Assembly: GCF_002128425.1 (NCBI RefSeq)
Contig: NZ_NESS01000005.1
Coordinates: forward strand, 62,001 to 126,000
Direction of reading: 5' to 3'
DNA from: Gottfriedia acidiceleris
Lineage (GTDB): Bacteria; Bacillota; Bacilli; Bacillales; Bacillaceae_G
DNA length: 64,000 bases
Position 1 is the stretch's first letter. Each line of letters begins with the position of its first letter. A program made the position numbers and the translations under genes. This document shows positions 26,865 to 36,625 of the stretch, piece by piece. The notes beneath the pieces are model-generated. The model saw only the letters and a list, made by a program, of their open reading frames with translations, was not told where the DNA came from and made no database searches.

Positions 26865-26888
26865 TAGTTACTACTGAAATAGTAACTA
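26865..26888. promoter_or_regulatory. inverted-repeat operator between TSUP and trmB-like genes
   Basis: TAGTTACTA, six bases, TAGTAACTA: a perfect 9-bp palindrome centred in the divergent promoter region. A further half-like TAGTTATT lies at 26908-26915. It is a likely binding site for the adjacent TrmB-type regulator (inference). Confidence 0.55.
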
Positions 26889-26956
26889 ACAGATTGCTAT
26901 ATGTAAATAGTTATTGTAAATTTATTACATAAAGAAAAAATAGGAGTGCGAAAAAA

Positions 26957-27781
26957 GTGGACGAAATAGTGCAACAGCTCAAAAAATTAGGTTTTAACGA
27001 ATATGAAGCTAAATCTTATGTATCACTTGTTAAACAAGGTCCTGTTACAGCATACCAAGTTAGCAAGGACTCAGGTATTCCAAGAGCACGGATTTATGAT
27101 GTGTTAAGTAGTCTAGTTGAAAAAGGAATTGTCTTGAAAGAGGAAATCAATGACACCGCTCGATACTCACCTCTGCCCGTTGAAATCTTTTTGCAGAAAG
27201 CTCAGTCAGAGTGGCAATCAACTTATTCAGTAATAAGTGACTCTTTAAAAGGGCTAGAAACTTTTTGTGAAAAAAATGACAATCGTGTAATTACTTTAAA
27301 GGACTATAAAACGATTATTAACTATTGTGAGACCTTAATAAAAAAAGCAGAAAAACGGATTATTATTTCAATGTGGGACGATATGTATGAAGTTTTGAAA
27401 AAAGAACTTGTTCAGGTGGCTGAAAAAGTAACAATACAAGGTATTACTCTACACGTTGAAAATCCAATTGGAAATCTAGAAATTCATCGCATTACACCTT
27501 TTACTGAAAACCAGTTTACAGATCATTGGTTTATTTTGTCCATCGATTCTAAGGAGATGATTTATGGACCATCCATTAAGGAGCGCAGTGTTGCTTTTTA
27601 CACAAATGACCCTGTACATATTTACTTATTAGAGGATTATGTATGGCATGATGTACTAGTAAATAGACTTGTTCGACGTAGTAAAGACGATTTAGAGAAA
27701 TGGATTACCACTGAGCGAAGGTTCTTCTTCATGGATAATAAAAAGCATACTCAAAGAACGACAAAAATAAAGCATAAGTAG
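26957..27781 (+). CDS. TrmB family transcriptional regulator
   Basis: A 274-aa regulator. Residues 5-75 are the TrmB winged helix (LKKLGFNEYEAKSYVSLV, then GIPRARIYDVLSSLVEKG). A short coiled coil follows (about 80-110), and the rest resembles the phospholipase-D-like effector-binding domain seen in this family (RIIISMWDDMYEVLKKEL). GTG at 26957 follows TAGGAGTG. Divergent placement with a TSUP transporter and an intervening palindrome suggest that it controls that transporter. TrmB proteins often sense sugars; the ligand here is unknown. Confidence 0.82.
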   Translation: MDEIVQQLKKLGFNEYEAKSYVSLVKQGPVTAYQVSKDSGIPRARIYDVLSSLVEKGIVLKEEINDTARYSPLPVEIFLQKAQSEWQSTYSVISDSLKGLETFCEKNDNRVITLKDYKTIINYCETLIKKAEKRIIISMWDDMYEVLKKELVQVAEKVTIQGITLHVENPIGNLEIHRITPFTENQFTDHWFILSIDSKEMIYGPSIKERSVAFYTNDPVHIYLLEDYVWHDVLVNRLVRRSKDDLEKWITTERRFFFMDNKKHTQRTTKIKHK

Positions 27782-27805
27782 CTTAATGAACTTGTGCTTT
27801 ATTTT
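27764..27805 (+). terminator. intrinsic terminator overlapping the regulator stop codon
   Basis: AAAATAAAGCATAAG pairs with CTTGTGCTTTATTTT around the TAG stop, followed by CACTTTTT. It is convergent with the MATE gene. Confidence 0.7.
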
Positions 27806-27839
27806 CACTTTTTAGATGTCAAAGACCTGGTTATTGAAC

Positions 27840-29216
27840 TTATTGAACAACTGTGCTATTATATGGCATTTTCTTAAGTTTTCTTAAGTAAGGAATCATT
27901 AGAATAGCACCCATAACGAATGTAATCCCCTCGGTCATTGTTAAAGACCATATAATGCCATTTAATCCATAAAGATGATGTAAAATGATAACAACTGGAA
28001 TGAATAATACACCTTGTGTAATCGACATAATTCCAGTTGCAAGTCCTTCTCCAGATGCTTGGAAGATACTAGTGAATAAACCTGTGAATCCATTAAAAAC
28101 AGATGAAATGAGTTGAGCAGTTAAGATTAATGCTCCAATACTTAAGACGGCTGAATCGCTAGAAAATAAGCCTAATACTTGAACTTTAAAGATATATGCA
28201 ATACTAGCAAACACAATTGAGATGCCACCAATCCATAAAGTTAATTCTTTTAATGTTTCATAAAGACGTGATTTATTTTTTCCACCAAAGTTGAACGCAA
28301 TTAAAGATATAGCCCCTATAAATAATCCCATCGTAACAAACTCTGGGAGTTGTGCAACCCTAACGGCAATCCCAAAGCTTGCTACTACGTGCTTTCCGTA
28401 CTCAATTGAATAATTATTTAATAGTAAAGTTGTAACAATCATAAATGACATCTTAAATAACTCCGGTACACCGACTTTGTAGATTTCTAATTGATCGGTC
28501 ATTGATACTTTCCAATGTTTTAAGAAACCTCTTAATGTTTCACTTCTTCTGTCTAAAAACCAAATGTAATATATGCTCGCAGCGATATTTGCTAAAACCA
28601 TTGAAAGTGCCGCACCCATTACATGAAGGTTTAATACTAAAATGAATAATACATCAAATAGGATGCTAAAAATAACACTAATAAACATTCCATACATGGA
28701 TTCTTTTGCTGCACCTTCAGAACGCACAATTTGTTCTAATGCATAGTTTAAAATAAATGCAAAACCACCTGCAAAAAGCGTTATAGTATATTGTTTTGTA
28801 TAAAGCAATGTTGAAGCGTCTGCTCCTAGCAATTGGACAATTGGATTAACAAATAATAAGGCAATTGCAGAAACAATCAGTCCACATATAACACTCATAT
28901 AAAAAGCATAACCTGCTACAGATTTCCCTTTAAGCAAATTGCCTTCACCTAACAGGCGAGTAACAAAGGTACCTGCACCAACACCAAATACATTCCCAAT
29001 CGCCATTAGCACCGTAAAAATCGGTAAGCCTAATGTAATGGCACTTAACATCGCTGTATCATGTACTAAACCAATAAAAAATGCGTTTATTAAGTTATAG
29101 ATTGTACCTGCAGAAATCCCAATCATCATTGGAATACATAAATGAGCTAACGCTTTTCGTATCGGTGCTTCCTTTAAATAATAAATATTAGAATGATCTA
29201 CTTCAAATTCTTCCAT
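27840..29216 (-). CDS. MATE family multidrug efflux transporter
   Basis: A 458-aa, 12-helix exporter of the MATE family, closest in style to MepA (drug/Na+ or H+ antiport). The N-terminus AHLCIPMMIGISAGTIYNLINAFFIG and the loop FGVGAGTFVTRLLGEGN are family landmarks, and the two six-helix halves are both visible. The start follows GAGAGGATGG. The MarR-type gene just upstream and a shared operator motif (29290-29302) point to a mepRA-like repressor-pump pair. Substrates are probably cationic drugs (inference). Confidence 0.88.
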   Translation of the reverse strand: MEEFEVDHSNIYYLKEAPIRKALAHLCIPMMIGISAGTIYNLINAFFIGLVHDTAMLSAITLGLPIFTVLMAIGNVFGVGAGTFVTRLLGEGNLLKGKSVAGYAFYMSVICGLIVSAIALLFVNPIVQLLGADASTLLYTKQYTITLFAGGFAFILNYALEQIVRSEGAAKESMYGMFISVIFSILFDVLFILVLNLHVMGAALSMVLANIAASIYYIWFLDRRSETLRGFLKHWKVSMTDQLEIYKVGVPELFKMSFMIVTTLLLNNYSIEYGKHVVASFGIAVRVAQLPEFVTMGLFIGAISLIAFNFGGKNKSRLYETLKELTLWIGGISIVFASIAYIFKVQVLGLFSSDSAVLSIGALILTAQLISSVFNGFTGLFTSIFQASGEGLATGIMSITQGVLFIPVVIILHHLYGLNGIIWSLTMTEGITFVMGAILMIPYLRKLKKMPYNSTVVQ

Positions 29217-29289
29217 CTTATTCCATCCTCTCGAAACTTTATTTTTTATATTGGTATTAAAATAATACTTAGTTTTTTGTTTACAATTA

Positions 29290-29302
29290 ATTAGAGTTCT
29301 AA
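29290..29302. promoter_or_regulatory. MarR-type operator copy upstream of the MATE gene
   Basis: TTAGAGTTCTAAC, one base off the palindrome found twice upstream of the marR gene. It lies between marR and the pump gene. Confidence 0.5.
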
Positions 29303-29352
29303 CTATTAGGTTACTAACAGTATATCAATACGACCGTAATGGCCGTATTCAC

Positions 29353-29781
29353 TCAAAGGTTCGAATCAATTTTTTTCAATAGGCGTAAGAACTCTGTTTT
29401 TTCATCTTCAGTCAATGACTCAGTTAAATGTGATTCCATTGCCAAAAACATTTCATCAATCTGATTAACTATTTCTTTTCCTTTTTGTAATACAAAAATT
29501 TGTTTCTGGCGTTCATTATCAGCTTGGACTTTTCTTCCTATATATCCATTCTTTTCAAGCCCTTGAAGCATGCTTGTTATACTTGCACCTCTTCTTTTAA
29601 ATGCATCTGCTAAATCCTTTTGAATCAAGCCTTGATCTTGATGCTCTGCAATATAACTGATCATCCTACCTTGTTGCGGATTTACTTCAAGTTCTTTCGT
29701 TCGATTCGATAATTGATCCCGTACCTTATGCATAATGGAACCAAGAAGTCTCGTATAAGGTGTATCAAGCAAATCGTTCAC
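29353..29781 (-). CDS. MarR family transcriptional regulator
   Basis: A 142-aa winged-helix repressor. Helix-turn-helix and wing are at about 48-95 (LIQKDLADAFKRRGASITSMLQGLEKNGYI, then RKVQADNERQKQIFVL with the basic wing). The N- and C-terminal helices form the dimer interface. The start follows GGAGG. It probably represses itself and the adjacent MATE pump, releasing DNA on drug binding as MepR does. Two perfect copies of a TAGAATTCTA palindrome lie upstream and a near copy before the pump gene. Confidence 0.87.
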   Translation of the reverse strand: MNDLLDTPYTRLLGSIMHKVRDQLSNRTKELEVNPQQGRMISYIAEHQDQGLIQKDLADAFKRRGASITSMLQGLEKNGYIGRKVQADNERQKQIFVLQKGKEIVNQIDEMFLAMESHLTESLTEDEKTEFLRLLKKIDSNL

Positions 29782-29791
29782 CTCCGAATAA

Positions 29792-29804
29792 TTAGAATTC
29801 TAAC
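29792..29804. promoter_or_regulatory. MarR-type operator, proximal copy
   Basis: TTAGAATTCTAAC, a perfect palindrome (TAGAATTCTA at 29793-29802), directly upstream of the marR ribosome site. Confidence 0.65.
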
Positions 29805-29852
29805 TGTCTGAAACAAATATACCTTGGTTAAATTTCTATGTCAATTAAAAAG

Positions 29853-29865
29853 ATAGAATTCTAAC
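29853..29865. promoter_or_regulatory. MarR-type operator, distal copy
   Basis: ATAGAATTCTAAC at 29853-29865, the same TAGAATTCTA palindrome 61 bp from the proximal copy. Confidence 0.65.
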
Positions 29866-30060
29866 AATTAGATTTTAAACTTTTAAAGATTTGTGTTAAA
29901 TATGCCTTTGGATCCTTATTTTATTCAAATGACAATAAAATTAATTGTACCAATCCAAAATAAAAATCTTTTAACTAGCTCTACTTAGCCCAAGTGTAGG
30001 AAGAATATTAATTGTGTCAATCAAGCTTTTCCTGTCCCTAAATCTAAACAATTACATTAG

Positions 30061-30092
30061 GAAAGCCATTTTTCAATTAAGAAAAATGGCTA
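30061..30092 (-). terminator. hairpin after the aldo/keto reductase gene
   Basis: AGCCATTTTTC and GAAAAATGGCT form an 11-bp stem. The T run after it on the minus strand is short, so efficiency is doubtful. Confidence 0.5.
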
Positions 30093-30113
30093 CTAATTTT
30101 ATAATAATTAAAC

Positions 30114-31097
30114 CTAGATTAATGGCCCAACTACTGGGTGTGGTATATACGGTTCTTCTAAAGCAAGTATTTCTTCAGGGGTTAGCTTGATAGAAAGTGC
30201 CGGGATTGCATTTTCAAGGTGGGATAACTTTGTTGCTCCAATAATTGGAGCAGTCACTGGTTCCTTTTGTAGTAACCAAGCAAGTGCAATCTGAGCACGA
30301 GGTACTCCCCGTTTTTCTGCAATTACAGCAACCTGATTGGCGATCAATCTATCTGTTTCAACAGTTGCATCATATTTAGACTTTTGAACTTGGTCAGTTT
30401 CTGATCGATGTGTTGATTCTGTCCAGTCCCTAGTCAATCTTCCTGATGCAAGAGGGCTATAAGGAATCACACCAATCTGTTCTTCCTTACATAATGGCAG
30501 CATTTCACGCTCCTCTTCCCGATATAAAAGGTTTAAGTGATTCTGCATTGATACAAATCGAGTCCATCCGTTTCTTTCAGCTACATGGTTCGCCTTTAAA
30601 AATTGCCAAGCCAACATTGCAGATGCTCCAATATATCTCACTTTACCGGCCTTTACCACATCGTGTAAAGCTTCCATTGTTTCTTCTATAGGAGTATTAT
30701 AATCCCATCGATGTATTTGATATAAATCTACATACTCAGTCCCAAGGCGTTTAAGACTCTTATCAATTTCACTCATAATATGCTTTCTAGAAAGCCCCTT
30801 TCCATTCGGTCCATCATGCATAGGAAAGTAAACCTTTGTGGCGATAACAACTTCATCCCTGTTAGCATAGTCCTTTAATGCTCTTCCAAGTATTTCTTCA
30901 CTAGTTCCATCTGAATAAACATTAGCTGTGTCAAAAAAATTGATCCCCATCTCAAGAGCTTGTTTAATTATAGGGCGACTATTTTCTTCATCAATTACCC
31001 ATGGATGGATCCATCTTTCTGCAACTCCAAAACCCATACAACCAAGGCAAAGCCTAGATACTTCTAAACCTGTTTTCCCAAGTTTTGTATACTCCAT
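30114..31097 (-). CDS. aldo/keto reductase
   Basis: A 327-aa NADPH-dependent oxidoreductase with the (beta/alpha)8 AKR fold. The catalytic tetrad is visible: Asp in NFFDTANVY, Tyr in the same motif, Lys in VIATKVYF and His in LYQIHRWD. The C-terminal cofactor site GATKLSHLENAI is present. The type resembles the YajO/YhdN group of carbonyl reductases. It is 36 bp downstream of a second aldo/keto reductase on the same strand, so the two probably form an operon. The substrate is unknown. Confidence 0.87.
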   Translation of the reverse strand: MEYTKLGKTGLEVSRLCLGCMGFGVAERWIHPWVIDEENSRPIIKQALEMGINFFDTANVYSDGTSEEILGRALKDYANRDEVVIATKVYFPMHDGPNGKGLSRKHIMSEIDKSLKRLGTEYVDLYQIHRWDYNTPIEETMEALHDVVKAGKVRYIGASAMLAWQFLKANHVAERNGWTRFVSMQNHLNLLYREEEREMLPLCKEEQIGVIPYSPLASGRLTRDWTESTHRSETDQVQKSKYDATVETDRLIANQVAVIAEKRGVPRAQIALAWLLQKEPVTAPIIGATKLSHLENAIPALSIKLTPEEILALEEPYIPHPVVGPLI

Positions 31098-31133
31098 TTA
31101 AATTGTCCTCCCTTTTATAAAAAATAGTATACA

Positions 31134-32063
<930 letters not shown>

Positions 32064-32206
32064 TTACAATACTTATTATCTTATAAATGAAAAAGCTACC
32101 GTTATCAAATTCTTATCAAATCATTGCCTAATTCTCTCAACTTACTTATATTCATTGAAATGTATATTTAATAGACTAGAATTAATTTAGAAACTAGGAG
32201 GTTTAA

Positions 32207-32362
32207 ATGTCTGTTCAATTATTCAAATATCAGGCTGAACTCATTCAACTAAAGCAGCATGCAATATTAATAAAACAAATGTTTAAATCGATAAATTCCT
32301 ATCTAACAACAACCCTACTTGTTCTGCCACAACTTCAGTTGGTTCAGATATACCTTTATTAA
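32207..32362 (+). pseudogene. 51-codon ORF with strong ribosome site, probable truncated gene
   Basis: ATG at 32207 follows AGGAGG, a well-formed start. The product begins MSVQLFKYQAELIQLKQHAI and then runs antisense into the 3' end of the TetR gene. The second half looks like reverse-strand TetR sequence, so this is probably the 5' end of a gene whose remainder was lost. The family was not recognised. Confidence 0.3.
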
Positions 32363-32867
32363 TCCAAACCTCTACAATCTCTACAATAGCTGCTCCAAAA
32401 AATCTTAGAATTAACTCCTTGCTTAATCCTTGATTTTTCCCTTCTTTTACATTTACGTCAACCTCTAACTCCTCAATCACAAAGTCTAAAAAATGTTTAC
32501 GAAAATTAGAAGCTCCTTTACTAGCTAACATTGTTGAAAAAAATGTGTAATTATTTTCAAAGTATTTAAACCAAAGAAGATTCCCCTCTGCAAAACTTAA
32601 TTCAGATGCAGATTCACACAACTTCCTCAGTTCATTAATATGTTCTTTAATTAGCATGTCTAATATATCGAATTTATCTGTGTAATGATCATAAATTGTT
32701 CTTCTACCAACATTAGCTCGATCTGAAATGTCTTGTATCGTAACCTGATCAAATTTTTTTTCGGACATTAGTTCAATGAAGGCATTTTTAAGCAAAAAAT
32801 ATCTGTTTATCAATTGAAAGTCAAAAAACAGTAGATGAAAATACACGTTTTCAAAAAGGGCTTGCAA
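32283..32867 (-). CDS. TetR family regulator with rebuilt N-terminus
   Basis: The TetR DNA-binding domain is clear: LKNAFIELMSEKKFDQ, then VTIQDISDRANVGRRTIYDHYTDKFD. A C-terminal ligand domain of the YxaF/DhaS-like type runs to the end. The first roughly 20 residues of the open frame (MQALFENVYFHLLFFDFQL) are not TetR-like. They are antisense to the carboxymuconolactone decarboxylase relic on the plus strand, and no ribosome site precedes them. A deletion or rearrangement near 32810 seems to have removed the native start, so the gene may be poorly expressed or dead. Confidence 0.65.
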   Translation of the reverse strand: MQALFENVYFHLLFFDFQLINRYFLLKNAFIELMSEKKFDQVTIQDISDRANVGRRTIYDHYTDKFDILDMLIKEHINELRKLCESASELSFAEGNLLWFKYFENNYTFFSTMLASKGASNFRKHFLDFVIEELEVDVNVKEGKNQGLSKELILRFFGAAIVEIVEVWINKGISEPTEVVAEQVGLLLDRNLSI

Positions 32868-33210
32868 AACAAATAGAGATTTTCGGGGATGTCATAAAAA
32901 AAAATGCTTGAAAGTGCCCCATCAAATCAAAAGCATATACAGGATTATCTTTCAGCTTTTTGTTTTGGCGACTTCTACACTCGTAGCGGACTCGATTTAA
33001 ATACAAGGGAATTGTTGACGCTTTGTATTATTAGTGCGTTGGGTGGTGCTGAAGGTCAAGTAAAGGCACATGTCCATGGCAACATAATGTAGGAAATGAC
33101 AAGGTAACATTGATTTCAGCTATTACCCACTGCCTTCCATATATTATATGGGCTTTCCGAGAACACTTAACGCATTATCATGCATTAATGAAATCATTCC
33201 TGAAAATTAA
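32810..33210 (+). pseudogene. carboxymuconolactone decarboxylase family relic
   Basis: Segments in shifting frames read TVDENTRFQKGLAKQIEIFG, then the CMD core SGLDLNTRELLTLCIISALG with GGAEGQVKAHVHGN, then SAITHCLPYI and GFPRTLNALSCINEIIPEN. At least three frameshifts separate them: an extra A near 32900, a missing A near 33088, and a few extra bases near 33147. The 5' end is lost at the TetR junction. CMD proteins are small AhpD-like redox proteins often found beside aldo/keto reductase and cupin genes, as here. Confidence 0.75.
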
Positions 33211-33263
33211 AAAGAAAGTAGGAAACAAAATGCTAATAAATATAACTTAAATGAGATAAAAAT

Positions 33264-34123
33264 ATGATTAACAAAACTTACAAATTATCAACTGATGTAG
33301 AAATTCCTATATTAGGTCTTGGTACTTGCTTGCTTGATGATACACAGGCAGCACAGGCCGTTCGTGATGCTGTATCAATCGGTTATCGACATATCGATAC
33401 TGCTCAGGCATATAGAATGCAACTGGTATAGGTGAGGGAGTCCGTTCTTGCAGGGTCCCGAGGGAAGAACTTTTTATTACGACAAAGGTTGCTGCAGAAG
33501 TTAAGACCTACGATGCAGTTAAGCAGTCCATTGATGAGTATTTAGCAAAAATGGGACTAGATTACATTGATCTTTTGATTATCCACAGCCCACAACCTTG
33601 GAAGGAATTCCGTGAAGAGAACCGCTACTTCGAGGAAAACAAAGAAGTATGGAAAGCAATGGAAGATGCTTATAAGACAGGCAAAGTAAAAGCAATCGGT
33701 CTTTCTAACTTCCTCCAAGACGATGTAGAAAATATTCTTAAAAGCTGTGAAATCAAGCCTATGGTAAATCAGATATTAGCACATGTAAGCAATACACCAT
33801 TTGAGCTAATTAAATTCTGCCAGAAGAATGACATCCTAGTAGAGGCATATTCAATTGCACACGGTGCAGTCTTTAATAATGGAGAAGTTAAGGTAATAGC
33901 TGATAAGTATGGAGTATCTGTTGCACAGATTTGCCTACGTTATGATATCCAGCTTGGTCTTGTCGTAATTCCAAAGACTGCAAATTCAGATCATATGAGA
34001 ATCAATGCAGAGCTTGATTTTGTTATAGGCGACGAAGATATGGAGACATTGAAAAATGTAGAGCACATCAGAAATTATGGTGAACATAGCTTTTTCCCGG
34101 TATTTGGTGGGAAATTAAAGTAA
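33264..34123 (+). pseudogene. aldo/keto reductase, single frameshift
   Basis: The first 51 codons read MINKTYKLSTDVEIPILGLG and DTAQAY, then a frameshift near 33414 leads to a stop at 33429. The rest is open in another frame: GIGEGVRS, ITTKVAAEVKT, LIIHSPQPW and IPKTANSDHMR through to 34123. One lost base explains everything, so decay is recent or the call is a sequencing error. The intact protein would be a third AKR in this neighbourhood. Confidence 0.8.
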
Positions 34124-34181
34124 ACAGGTGATGAATAATGACCTTTAGTAAATTAATAAAAGAAAGATGGAGGAATTTAAA

Positions 34182-34595
34182 ATGGCAAAACATGAAGAAG
34201 TAAAAAATGGTGTAATTTTCCCAATAGGTGAGAAAAATGAAGCATTTTCACAATTTTTTATAGGACAAAGCTATCTTAAGTCATTAGTTGCCGATCCTAA
34301 AGTGAGTATTGGGGTTGGGAATGTAACTTTTGAACCAGGATGCAGAAACAACTGGCATATTCATCGTAATGGTTATCAAATATTATTAGTAACAGGTGGA
34401 GAAGGTTGGTATCAAGAAGAAGGAAAACCTGCTCAATTCTTAAAAGCTGGTGATGTTATTGTCACGCACGATGGTGTGAAACACTGGCATGGTGCAACAA
34501 AAAATAGTTGGTTTGAACACATTGCAATCACTGCTGGTACACCAGAATGGTTGGAATCTGTTTCAGAAGAAGAATACGAAAATACAGGTAAATAA
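34182..34595 (+). CDS. cupin domain protein
   Basis: A 137-aa single-cupin protein. The metal-binding motif 1 is GCRNNWHIHRNGYQ (two His), motif 2 is GDVIVTHDGVKHWHGA (His). Relatives lie next to CMD and aldo/keto reductase genes and are annotated only by fold. The start at 34182 has GGAGG eight bases upstream; an earlier in-frame ATG overlaps that site. It is the only clearly intact member of the plus-strand cluster 32.8-34.6 kb. Confidence 0.83.
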   Translation: MAKHEEVKNGVIFPIGEKNEAFSQFFIGQSYLKSLVADPKVSIGVGNVTFEPGCRNNWHIHRNGYQILLVTGGEGWYQEEGKPAQFLKAGDVIVTHDGVKHWHGATKNSWFEHIAITAGTPEWLESVSEEEYENTGK

Positions 34596-34629
34596 TTTTT
34601 ATAACATTTAAAATCTAGAAAATAAATAA

Positions 34630-34676
34630 AAAACTACCCCATTGAATCATTGCATTTCAATTTAGTAGTTTTTTAA
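34630..34676 (+). terminator. terminator after the cupin gene
   Basis: AAAAAACTA and TAGTTTTTT bound a hairpin ending in a T run. Confidence 0.6.
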
Positions 34677-34879
34677 CTTTTAAGGGAAGCGTGTTATTTT
34701 GATCATCAACTTATGTATTGCTTTAGTTGACTTCAGAATATATTTCCATCTCTATATTAAGTCAATTTATACTCTTGCATAATTTATATTCGTCGTAAAA
34801 TTAAGAAAACCTTATTCAACTAAAGCATGTTTGTTAGTTACATAAGTAATAGTAGTTTTTATTAAAACTAATAGATGTC

Positions 34880-35415
34880 TTAATCAGGCTTTTCAATTAT
34901 CAATCTTCTATATGATAGATATTCTAAAAATCTCTTGGCTGCAAGCGACAGTGATTTTCCTCTCTCATAGCTATGCCAATATTTCTAAAAGCAGGATCTT
35001 CAAGCTCCTTCGATATTATTTTGTAAGGAATACGTTGTAAAATTAATTCTGGTAATATACTGATTCCTAAACCGATTTCTACCATTGATAAGATGGCATA
35101 GTCATCCCATGTTGTAAATGTATTAATGGTGATATTTGATGTTTTTCAAAAAATTCTTAGATTTCTGCTTTCCCTCCTTTTTCCAGTAGCATAAATGGAC
35201 TGTTCAATAATTCCAATATCAGCTACCCTTCGATCGATACTTAACTGATATTGCCAATTCTCTCTTTCGAAAACCAACAAGTTAAACCCGTCATAGCTAC
35301 TTTTTCGATTCGTATGTTTCATCCTAATGGAAGATTTCTTTGAATTAAAAGATGATCCATATGTAGATTTCCAAATACATTCAAGTGTTAATAAGTTTAG
35401 ATATTGTTTAAACAA
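34880..35415 (-). pseudogene. LysR family regulator relic
   Basis: The 3' part (34880-35142) encodes the end of a LysR effector domain: FTTWDDYAILSMVEIGLGIS, then ILPELILQRIPYK and a C-terminal AAKRFLEYLSYRR. It is cut off by an in-frame stop at about 35150. An adjoining open stretch (35146-35415) includes VADIGIIEQ, like the middle of the same domain, but the helix-turn-helix end is not recognisable. The gene has lost its DNA-binding domain and has at least one stop or frameshift. Confidence 0.7.
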
Positions 35416-35764
35416 GTATCTGATTCAGTACAACTACGTTAAAAAAGTTAACCTTTTGAAAGTTAGTTTATTGACTTCAACATATTAACTCCCGCAATTC
35501 AAATCCGAGAATCTCGTAGTCTTCGAGCCCCTGCATTATTCCCCAAAGAAGTGTAGTTTAAATTAATGAACTTCTTTTTGTTTTAACCATTCTTTAATAT
35601 GATTGATAACTTCTGTTTTCGAATCCCTTTGCTCTGTGTTCTTCAATAATATTAATTTCATAGAGGAGCCCCTTAAATGAAAATAGACGTATTCCTTGTT
35701 AGAGAAATGCGTCCGATTGCTGAACAAATGTTATATAAATCATTACGAATTTCTTGTTCGCGAA
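35416..35764. other. gene-poor stretch downstream of bioC
   Basis: No clear gene. On the minus strand 35563-35661 is a 32-codon ORF (MKLILLKNTEQRDSKTEV start) with AGGGG upstream. On the plus strand an ORF from 35677 (MKIDVFLVREMRP start) has AGGAG upstream but runs antisense into bioC. Neither was recognised; both may be remnants. Confidence 0.4.
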
Positions 35765-36625
35765 TTACCTACTTACTTTTTGGTATTCACTATTATATGG
35801 TTCTTGCTGATCTTGTCTTTGATCCTTTTTCAAAATGGTTAAAAACAAACATTCATAAGTTGCTATGACTCCCTTTTCATCACGGTAGTTAGTTTCGTAT
35901 TGGTTTATCAATTCTTTGAAGAAAGACGGCCGTTGTATGGAATTGGCTTTGTTACTATTATTAGCCCCAATTTTTCTGACCGAGGTAAAGAATTCACGAA
36001 CACCTTGAAAATACTCCCGTTCATAAAATTGTTCAACTAACAATTCATTAAATGACGGTAATGTGCTTTTACAAAACCCGATGAGATCTTCAATACTGTA
36101 GAATTTCTGTCCCGGACTGCTGTTGTTTTCAATCTGTAACCTCTCTTTCGCAATTTTATAGGAAGCATGAAGTTCCTGAAAGGTTTGTTTTCCAAATGTT
36201 GAAAATGATAGTATCCCTTCCTTCTTCAACAATTTATACAACTTTTCAATGACTTTTTGAGGATGGTTTAACCATTGGAATGTTGCGTTTGAGATGATAA
36301 TGTCAAAATTACGAGAGATTTTCATTTCCTCAATATCCCCGCAAAGAAATGTGATTCGCTCCTCGTACACCCTTTTCTTTGCTACTTCAATCATACCTGG
36401 CGAGAGATCAACTGCTGTCAATCTTGCATTCGGAAAAGCATTGCACAACAACTGAGTCAAATAACCTGAGCCACAACCAATTTCAAGAATTTCAATCGCT
36501 TCATCTGACTTAGGAATTGTACCCATTAATTGATTGGCCATCTTTTTTTGTACCTTCGCATACTGATCATATGTCCTTGCATTTTCGCTAAACCGTTTCC
36601 GTAAAAGTTGTTTATTAATCATCAT
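35765..36625 (-). CDS. bioC: malonyl-ACP O-methyltransferase
   Basis: A 286-aa SAM-dependent methyltransferase that masks malonyl-ACP as a methyl ester to start pimelate synthesis. The N-terminus RKRFSENARTYDQYAKVQK is the BioC signature. Motif I is LEIGCGSGYLTQLL, followed by AVDLSPGMI and FDIIISNATFQWL. ATG ATG overlaps the end of bioH. Together with bioF and bioH it gives the early steps. In B. cereus-type operons bioB follows bioC, but here the operon ends at bioC. Confidence 0.92.
   Translation of the reverse strand: MMINKQLLRKRFSENARTYDQYAKVQKKMANQLMGTIPKSDEAIEILEIGCGSGYLTQLLCNAFPNARLTAVDLSPGMIEVAKKRVYEERITFLCGDIEEMKISRNFDIIISNATFQWLNHPQKVIEKLYKLLKKEGILSFSTFGKQTFQELHASYKIAKERLQIENNSSPGQKFYSIEDLIGFCKSTLPSFNELLVEQFYEREYFQGVREFFTSVRKIGANNSNKANSIQRPSFFKELINQYETNYRDEKGVIATYECLFLTILKKDQRQDQQEPYNSEYQKVSR

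Larger units (their letters stand above)
29782..30113. other. 332-bp intergenic region upstream of marR
   Basis: It carries two marR operator copies and, near 30113, a hairpin after the aldo/keto reductase gene. No coding sequence was seen. Confidence 0.5.

Noticed and set aside
35146-35415. Independent 89-aa gene
   Set aside because: It contains a LysR-like segment and abuts a clear LysR C-terminal domain in the same orientation, so it is counted as part of the LysR relic.
35677-35868. 63-aa gene with AGGAG ribosome site
   Set aside because: Its second half is antisense to the end of bioC and it shows no recognisable domain. Too weak to list as a gene.
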